From the NCBI GenBank assembly GCA_002310075.1, contig DBXU01000091.1:1-12399 (forward strand): a DNA stretch of 12,399 bases, read 5' to 3'. Positions 7,500 through 12,399 of this stretch are shown piece by piece. The stretch comes from Bacteroidales bacterium UBA1204 (GTDB lineage: Bacteria > Bacteroidota > Bacteroidia > Bacteroidales > F082). Both the position numbers and the translations under genes were made by a program. A model generated the notes under the pieces. That model had not been told where the DNA came from, ran no database searches, and worked only from the letters and a program-made list of their open reading frames with translations. Position 1 is the first letter of the stretch. Every line of letters starts with the position of its first letter.

Positions 7500-9288
7500 G
7501 TCATGTAGAGTCATACTGTTACTGCTGTTTTTCCCTTTTATACTTTTAGGGCAGACGGATACGGTGCTTTTTTCCAGCCGCGGTGGGTTCTATGACGAAA
7601 GCTTTACCTTGGCTTTGGAAAGTCAACAGGGTCATCGTATTCGCTACACTTTCAATGGAGAGACGCCAACGGCAAGCTCGACACTTTATAACGGCCCGTT
7701 TTTTTTGGACGAAAATTGTTTTTCTAGGTCAAACATCCATACGATTGTCAATTGCATCCCGTCGGTTTATCATGCCGTGACGGATGTTGAACGAGTTATT
7801 GTGATTCGGGCCGCGGCTTTCGACGACCATGACAACTGCGTCAGCTCGATAGTCACCAATACTTATATAATAAAGTCATTGGGTAGCGATACTCATGGCT
7901 TGCCAGTAGTTTCCATTGCTGCTGATTCCTTGGCGTTGTTCGATTACGATACTGGTATTTTTGTTCCAGGGGTGAATTATGATCCAGCTGATTCTACCCA
8001 TACGGGCAATTATTGCCAAAGGGGCATTGAATGGGAACGGCGAATCAATGTTGAGTTCTATGAAACCAATAACTGGGGTATCAATCAAATATGTGGTCTT
8101 CGTACACATGGAGGTGCCTCGAGATGGTTCCAACAAAAAGGAATGCGTATTTATGCAAGAGAGGAATACGGGAAGAAACGTTTTAAGCATCAGTTCTTTA
8201 TTTCCACTCCTATCGATAGTTACAAACACCTCAACCTGCATCCATTTCGTTGTAGCAATTGGTTGCAAACGGGAGGGCAGGAGTATCTTTCGCAAATGGT
8301 CGGTGCGCAACTTAATGTTGATGGTCTTGGGGTGCGCGAAGTCGCAGTTTTTATCAATGGCGAGTATTGGGGCATCTATACCTTGGAAGAGTCGCCAGAT
8401 GAGCGCTATCTTGAAGACCATTATGAGGTGAATCTTGAGGAAGTCAATGTCTTGAAGTATTGGGCAGTGCCTCAATATGGCGATCCCACAGATTGTCGTA
8501 ACTTCAGGCTTTGGATACGCGATGCCGACCTCACTCAGCCCGAAGATTCTGCTTATGCCTTTTCCCATATGGATGTTCCTAGTTATATCGATTACTTGAT
8601 CTTGGAGACATATGGGGCTAACCTCGATTGGCCAACAAATAATGTGTTGATATGGCAAGCAATGACAGGAGCTCCTTTTCGTATGCTTTTTTATGATGGG
8701 GACGGATGCTTTACAAGATGGTATTTTCATGCGGTCTATAATGCGATGAATCAAGGCGGAAATAGTTTGATTACCAATAAGTTGTTTGAGAATGAGGGGT
8801 TTAAGAGAATGTTTCAGGAACGTTACTATGAGTTGAGAACTTCCGTGTTGAGCTACGATGCCCTGAAACATATTTGGGACGGATACCGCTCTATTGTAGA
8901 AGAAGAGGTACCAAGGCAATCCGAACGTTTTGGTTTCCCAAAAAATGTGCAACGTTGGCAATCGGATATGGATAGTACCGAAGCCTTTTTCCTCAAACGC
9001 AGTCGTGCCTATGAGCAGGAGCTGTTCGATCTACTTAGCGTTGAGGAGATGGCCTCGTTAGAGTTCTCGGTGTTTCCCAATCCCAATAAGGGAGTGTTTT
9101 ACATTCTTTTGGATACGGACGAGAACGTTGTGTTGCCTATAGAAATGTTTGATTGTCTTGGACGTCGTGTTTATTATAGGAATAGTTCATTTGTCGGAAA
9201 GACAAGCGTTAGAGTTAGTGCAGAATTGCCGCCTGGATTGTATTTACTAAGGGTCGGCCATCGTTCGAAACGAATCGTCATACAATAG
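7492..9288 (+). CDS. Secreted CotH-kinase-family protein with T9SS sorting domain
   Basis: 598 aa. An N-terminal signal peptide (about 1-20, hydrophobic core VILLLLFFPFILLG, probable cleavage before QTDTV) is followed by a chitobiase/hexosaminidase C-terminal-like beta domain (about 35-70, with RIRYTFNGETPTASSTLYNG). The CotH-like region (about 135-510) has INGEYWGIYTLEE (288-300), NLDWPTNN (377-384) and FYDGDGCF (400-407). In CotH kinases the aspartates of the last motif bind metal and the usual form is close to YDxDxxF, which is kept. The C-terminus (about 522-598) is a T9SS sorting domain (FSVFPNPNKGVFYI and GLYLLRV). Known CotH phosphorylates spore-coat proteins in Bacillus; the Bacteroidota homologues have unproven targets. 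The start at 7492 is chosen because it gives the signal peptide, and it overlaps the upstream gene by 8 bp. By eye its codons are more A/T-rich than those of its operon neighbours. Confidence 0.87.
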   Translation: MNKSCRVILLLLFFPFILLGQTDTVLFSSRGGFYDESFTLALESQQGHRIRYTFNGETPTASSTLYNGPFFLDENCFSRSNIHTIVNCIPSVYHAVTDVERVIVIRAAAFDDHDNCVSSIVTNTYIIKSLGSDTHGLPVVSIAADSLALFDYDTGIFVPGVNYDPADSTHTGNYCQRGIEWERRINVEFYETNNWGINQICGLRTHGGASRWFQQKGMRIYAREEYGKKRFKHQFFISTPIDSYKHLNLHPFRCSNWLQTGGQEYLSQMVGAQLNVDGLGVREVAVFINGEYWGIYTLEESPDERYLEDHYEVNLEEVNVLKYWAVPQYGDPTDCRNFRLWIRDADLTQPEDSAYAFSHMDVPSYIDYLILETYGANLDWPTNNVLIWQAMTGAPFRMLFYDGDGCFTRWYFHAVYNAMNQGGNSLITNKLFENEGFKRMFQERYYELRTSVLSYDALKHIWDGYRSIVEEEVPRQSERFGFPKNVQRWQSDMDSTEAFFLKRSRAYEQELFDLLSVEEMASLEFSVFPNPNKGVFYILLDTDENVVLPIEMFDCLGRRVYYRNSSFVGKTSVRVSAELPPGLYLLRVGHRSKRIVIQ

Positions 9289-9292
9289 AAAT

Positions 9293-9982
9293 ATGAAAAA
9301 ATCAGATCTTATCACATTAATCGTTGTAGGTGCCGTGATATGCGGCTTTGCATTCATTCCAGGCGCATGGGATTGGTTCAACACAACCACCAAAAACCAT
9401 GGCCTGCTGATGAGTTTCTTCAAGTTCGCAATTTTGGGTACTTTTGGTGAGATGTTGGCATTGCGCATTCGTGAGGGTGTGTATCACAAGGAAGGTTTCG
9501 GTTTGCTGCCTAAGATGCTGGTTTGGGGTGTATTGGGTGTAGTCATCGCCTCGGCCATGACCATCTTCAAAAACGGTACTATCGCTTTGTTGGACGGAGG
9601 TTTCCATCTCGATGGGAAAGCCGCGGAATGGTTTAAATCCGACCTTTGCTGGGGGAAGGTCTTTGTCGCGTTATGTATCAGCGTGCTTATGAACACTTTG
9701 TTTGCGCCTGTCTTTATGACCTTCCACAAGATCACCGATATTCATATTGCTGAGACAGGGGGGACGTTGAAAGGCTTTTTCAGCGCTCCTTTGAAGATCC
9801 GTGAGACCTTGTCTAAGAAGCTCAACTGGGATATCCAATACGGTTTCGTGTTTGCCAAGACCATACCGTTGTTTTGGTATCCTGCTCATACCATTACTTT
9901 CTTGCTGCCGCCAACTTTACAGGTGCTGTTTGCTGCTCTCCTTGGCGTGGCTCTGGGTGTCATCTTGAGCATTAAGAAATAA
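9293..9982 (+). CDS. Mpv17/PMP22-like integral membrane protein
   Basis: 229 aa, starting 4 bp after the CotH-like stop, so it is almost certainly co-transcribed and perhaps coupled. Likely membrane segments lie at about 6-23, 38-56, 71-92, 121-145, 184-199 and 203-226. The C-terminal block FWYPAHTITFLLPP (194-207) resembles the signature W-x-P-x-x-x-x-N-F-x-x-P of the Mpv17/PMP22 family, known mainly from mitochondrial and peroxisomal membranes, where some members act as channels. The asparagine of that signature is a threonine here. A GTFGEMLALRIREG segment (49-62) follows the second helix. Function in bacteria is unknown, and the family call rests on the C-terminal motif and topology by eye. 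An alternative is an unrelated Bacteroidales membrane protein. Confidence 0.72.
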   Translation: MKKSDLITLIVVGAVICGFAFIPGAWDWFNTTTKNHGLLMSFFKFAILGTFGEMLALRIREGVYHKEGFGLLPKMLVWGVLGVVIASAMTIFKNGTIALLDGGFHLDGKAAEWFKSDLCWGKVFVALCISVLMNTLFAPVFMTFHKITDIHIAETGGTLKGFFSAPLKIRETLSKKLNWDIQYGFVFAKTIPLFWYPAHTITFLLPPTLQVLFAALLGVALGVILSIKK

Positions 9983-10023
9983 AACTTATACGGTCTAGGA
10001 AAAACCTGCTTGCGACCTCTATT

Positions 10024-11340
10024 TTATTCAAATTTTATGATACGGTGCACACTATGGCAGCTGCCGTGGTTGACTTGTAATAGATAAACGCCAATGCTTA
10101 AACCACTCAAATCAATTTCGAATTGTGTGCCTGAAACAGCTTGCTCTTTCAGCATTCGACCAAATACATCATATACTTTAATACTCTGTGATGCTATCTC
10201 TGTAGTAACACTTAATACTGAAGTGAACGGGTTGGGATAAAATGTACACAGGTTTTTGTATTCTTCGATATCAGAAGTGTTTGTGATGCTGATTTCTTGA
10301 ATGTTACCGCCAATCAAAGGATAGTTGGTGGAGATTACGCGGAGGCGGTAGTGCTGTCCGCTGGGCACATTGGGGATGCGGGCGGTGATGCTGCCACTTG
10401 TGTGGGTGGTGATGCGCCCCAATTCGGTGGGATTGCTGAAACTGCCGTTCGCATCAGAGAGCTGGGCAATGACCTGGTTGGCCGAAGTGTTGAGGTTTTC
10501 AGGAGACATGGTTCCTGTCAAGGTGAAGGGAATGGTGATCGCGTCGTTAGGCACAAAATTGTTGGAGGCAAGCTGCCCCATCGTAAGTGTTGGGTTATAG
10601 ATGAGCAATACATCGTCGATGAGTAGGTCGTCGTTGGTGCTACCCGAGCCAGGCGTCTCGTTGGTGGTGGCAGTCATGAGGATATAGCGCACGTCGGAGC
10701 AGGGGCCATTGTTGTTGAAAGGGATGCTTAAGCGGTGCCAAGTATAGGCTCCACCGGCCACCGAGGTGCGGGTAAACGAACGAACTGCTGTGGCCACATG
10801 CATGTTGACCGGTTCTTCGGTTCCATTGGCAATGATCCTGTAATCGGCGTCACCGTGGACGACAGCTTTCACTTGTGCCTTGTCGGATGTGCTTTGGCTA
10901 CGGAAGCATACCCAGATGGTGAGAGAGTCGGGGAGTTGGATGAGGTGGGTGCTGAAAGCGGTCTCTGAACGTTGCGTATAGTTGTAATTGCCCGAGCCCG
11001 TTGCCGACATGCTGCCGGCATTCATGCGTCCATTTGTGATGTTGCCATTAGCTGTGACACCTAGAACTCTTTCTGGGAAAACACGTACACTTTTGCTTCC
11101 GTTGGAGCCAGGGCGTGTCTGAGAGGATTGCTCTATTTGACTCGATACAAATCCCGAAAAAGAGCCCGTTGCCGTGCCTCCTGAGTGCCAGTGTGAGGGC
11201 TCGCTAACAGCGTTTTCATCCCGTGAGGTCCATTGCTCAAAGCCTCGGTTGTCAAATTGAAGACCATTTTGGGCCAAAAGTCCCAGATTAATAAAACTGA
11301 AAAAGAACAAACTTAAAAAACAAACAATGGTGTGTTTCAT
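10024..11340 (-). CDS. T9SS-secreted protein with PCMD-like beta-sandwich and Ig-like domains
   Basis: 438 aa from ATG at 11340-11338. The frame stays open to an ATG at 11442, but the inner start begins MKHTIVCFLSLFFFS, a proper signal peptide ending LLAQ, and a -7-like element lies between the two starts, so the inner start is preferred. Residues about 20-248 (FDNRGFEQWTS, HWHSGG, NGRMNAGSMSATG, WHRLSIPFN, LLIDDVLLIYNP) look like the putative carbohydrate metabolism domain of Bacteroidetes (PCMD, a beta-sandwich). Residues about 250-362 form an Ig-like domain with NDAITIPFTLTGTMSP and AQLSDANGSFSNPTELG, of a type common in large Bacteroidota surface proteins. Residues about 363-438 are a T9SS sorting domain (FYPNPFTSVLSV and IGVYLLQV). 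It is probably an exported ligand-binding protein. Its gene converges on the operon at 5060-9982. Confidence 0.85.
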   Translation of the reverse strand: MKHTIVCFLSLFFFSFINLGLLAQNGLQFDNRGFEQWTSRDENAVSEPSHWHSGGTATGSFSGFVSSQIEQSSQTRPGSNGSKSVRVFPERVLGVTANGNITNGRMNAGSMSATGSGNYNYTQRSETAFSTHLIQLPDSLTIWVCFRSQSTSDKAQVKAVVHGDADYRIIANGTEEPVNMHVATAVRSFTRTSVAGGAYTWHRLSIPFNNNGPCSDVRYILMTATTNETPGSGSTNDDLLIDDVLLIYNPTLTMGQLASNNFVPNDAITIPFTLTGTMSPENLNTSANQVIAQLSDANGSFSNPTELGRITTHTSGSITARIPNVPSGQHYRLRVISTNYPLIGGNIQEISITNTSDIEEYKNLCTFYPNPFTSVLSVTTEIASQSIKVYDVFGRMLKEQAVSGTQFEIDLSGLSIGVYLLQVNHGSCHSVHRIIKFE

Positions 11341-11364
11341 AGCTAATCTGGTTATATGAAACCA

Positions 11365-11372
11365 CAAAAATA
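11365..11372 (-). promoter_or_regulatory. Putative -7 element for the minus-strand secreted protein
   Basis: On the minus strand the bases read TATTTTTG, an exact match to TAnnTTTG, 24 nt before the ATG at 11340. No TTTG is found at the expected -33 spacing, only a pyrimidine-rich tract, so the promoter is either weak, activator-dependent or misread. It supports the inner start codon. Confidence 0.5.
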
Positions 11373-11414
11373 GAAAAAAGAAGATTAAAGGAGGAAATGC
11401 TTTGCCCTTTTCAG

Positions 11415-11422
11415 TACTTTTG
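11415..11422 (+). promoter_or_regulatory. Putative -7 element for the beta-barrel protein gene
   Basis: TACTTTTG matches TAnnTTTG exactly and lies 19 nt before the ATG at 11442. The only nearby upstream TTTG (11401-11404) is 10 bp away, too close for a -33 element. Its place downstream of the ATG at 11397 argues that the gene starts at 11442. Confidence 0.5.
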
Positions 11423-11441
11423 CAACTCAAATCATCAACCA

Positions 11442-12140
11442 ATGAAAAGACTTTTTTTTACTCTTGCGTTGTTGCTTGTTGCTTTTGTGGCGAGGGCACA
11501 ATGGACGCTGCGAACCTATGGTGAATATGACTACACGCGTATTTCGGGCAGCAGTGCATCACTTGCCTTGATGGGCAATTACCAAATGGCCGATAACTTC
11601 AACATCGGGTTAGGTTTTCAAGCCACGACTTTGAGCCGCTATTCCCTGAATCTGCAGTATCAAATTGACCTGCTGAAAGCAGAATGCGGCACACTTTATT
11701 TGGAAAACCGTTATTTGTATCGCGTCTTCCCGAACTATGATTTGCAGGAATTCAATGGCGTGCTCGATTTGGGTTGGCGCGATCGACATTTCAACTTTCA
11801 GTTGGGCTTGACCAACCGTTATACAGCCCCCATACCGTTACGAAAAAATGGTGGCATGGATGTGACCTTCGAGCCGATGAATGTTACTTTCTGCGTGGAA
11901 GGCAACCTGTTTGACCAGAAACATCCCTGGAATGTGGGTGCCCGCATTTCGAATTACAGGGACTTCGTCATCGAGCGTTTTACGCTGTTTTTCTATAGCG
12001 TGAATGGCTATTACGACTTTGGCAATGGTTTGCGACTCACTTCGGAATTCGGCCTACATCCTTGCGGCGTACTCAACCTGTCGTCGCAATACAACGGCTG
12101 GTTTGGCAATGTCGGACTGATTTGGAAACCTAAAAACTGA
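11442..12140 (+). CDS. Small outer-membrane beta-barrel protein, unknown function
   Basis: 232 aa. The signal peptide MKRLFFTLALLLVAFVARAQ ends at a typical ARA-Q signal peptidase I site. The mature part is a series of short alternating, aromatic-rich strands (TLRTYGEYDYTRI, FNIGLGFQATTLSR, YSLNLQYQIDLL, GTLYLENRYLYRVF, FNFQLGLTNRYT, FTLFFYSVNGYYDF, GWFGNVGLIWKP), as expected of an outer-membrane barrel of about 10-12 strands. The last residues are WKPKN rather than a terminal aromatic residue. No specific family is recognised. An in-frame ATG at 11397 would bury the signal peptide and lies upstream of the promoter-like site, so 11442 is taken as the start. The next gene begins 5 bp after the stop, which suggests a two-gene transcript with a lipoprotein. 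Confidence 0.8.
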   Translation: MKRLFFTLALLLVAFVARAQWTLRTYGEYDYTRISGSSASLALMGNYQMADNFNIGLGFQATTLSRYSLNLQYQIDLLKAECGTLYLENRYLYRVFPNYDLQEFNGVLDLGWRDRHFNFQLGLTNRYTAPIPLRKNGGMDVTFEPMNVTFCVEGNLFDQKHPWNVGARISNYRDFVIERFTLFFYSVNGYYDFGNGLRLTSEFGLHPCGVLNLSSQYNGWFGNVGLIWKPKN

Positions 12141-12145
12141 ACACT

Positions 12146-12399
12146 ATGAAAAAGCTACACCTTATCATATTAGCAGCTGCCATGTTATTGGCCACTGGCT
12201 GCAACCGTCTTGATGTGGCCGGTATGGTCATCAACCGCAGTGACACTGAGGAACGCGTGGCCGACTGGCTCGACTACAACGCACAGAACGGCGAACCCGT
12301 CATCGAGAATGCCCCTGACGAGTACCACATTTATTCCTGTTCCGACTCGCACTATTCCGAGCGCGACAGCATCGTGCCTCAGGGCGAGAACGACCGTCT
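12146..12399 (+). CDS. Lipoprotein, probable metallophosphoesterase (3'-truncated by window end)
   Basis: Only the first 84 codons are visible, open to the end of the window. MKKLHLIILAAAMLLATGC is a lipoprotein signal peptide with the lipidated cysteine at residue 19. After a short linker, EYHIYSCSDSHYSE (about 63-76) resembles the first metal-binding motif (D-x-H) of calcineurin-like phosphoesterases, with a preceding beta strand and a serine as the middle residue. The later motifs (GDxxD, GNHD and the histidines) would lie beyond the window, so the family call is an inference. It starts 5 bp after the barrel-protein gene and is probably co-transcribed with it. Confidence 0.6.
   Translation, partial: MKKLHLIILAAAMLLATGCNRLDVAGMVINRSDTEERVADWLDYNAQNGEPVIENAPDEYHIYSCSDSHYSERDSIVPQGENDR

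Noticed and set aside
7654..7670. GAGAGACGCC in the CotH-like gene as a third copy of the palindromic repeat.
   Set aside because: Only part of one arm is present and the complementary arm is missing; it encodes GETP in a normal domain and is a chance match.
9991..10020. Possible bidirectional terminator between the converging genes (GGTC...GACC with an inner AGG/CCT).
   Set aside because: The pairing is short and has an uneven internal bulge. Only a T/A-rich tail supports it, so I cannot call a terminator in this 41-bp gap.
11397..11441. The upstream ATG as the start of the barrel protein.
   Set aside because: It adds 15 residues with no signal-peptide character before a proper signal peptide and lies upstream of the -7-like element at 11415-11422.

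Overview
The window reads as chromosome from a member of the Bacteroidota, most likely an uncultured gut- or rumen-type Bacteroidales. Three proteins end in type IX secretion (T9SS) sorting domains. Promoter-like sites match the Bacteroides -7 consensus TAnnTTTG. Starts lack Shine-Dalgarno sequences. One protein carries a gingipain/HagA-type cleaved adhesin domain. No tRNA, rRNA, CRISPR array, transposase or phage gene was seen, and no stretch over 300 bases lacks a gene.

Layout. (1) 1-4914 (+): the 3' part of a giant secreted multidomain adhesin whose 5' end lies outside the window. It is built from Fn3-like modules, some apparently split by inserted beta-sandwich domains, and ends in a T9SS sorting domain. 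(2) 4915-5059: a dispersed-type palindrome, a strong intrinsic terminator and the promoter of the next unit. (3) 5060-9982 (+): a probable four-gene operon. It encodes an ADP-forming acyl/acetyl-CoA synthetase, a 102-aa three-helix membrane protein, a T9SS-exported CotH-kinase-like protein whose start overlaps the previous gene by 8 bp, and an Mpv17/PMP22-like membrane protein. A second copy of the palindrome sits between the first two genes. (4) 10024-11340 (-): a secreted protein with a PCMD-like beta-sandwich domain, an Ig-like domain and a T9SS sorting domain. (5) 11341-11441: a 101-bp divergent promoter region. (6) 11442-12140 (+): a small outer-membrane beta-barrel protein, followed 5 bp later by the start of a lipoprotein with a metallophosphoesterase-like DxH motif, cut by the window end.

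Most of the genes concern the cell surface, and three products depend on the same export route. The exception is the CoA ligase, which makes ATP from acyl-CoA and leads an operon of envelope genes with no obvious metabolic link to it. I see no clear new defence or mobile system. The most interesting items are the nested domain architecture of the adhesin, the paired 12-bp-arm palindromes, the CotH-kinase/T9SS fusion in its odd operon, and a promoter that appears to reuse the T-tract of the upstream terminator.
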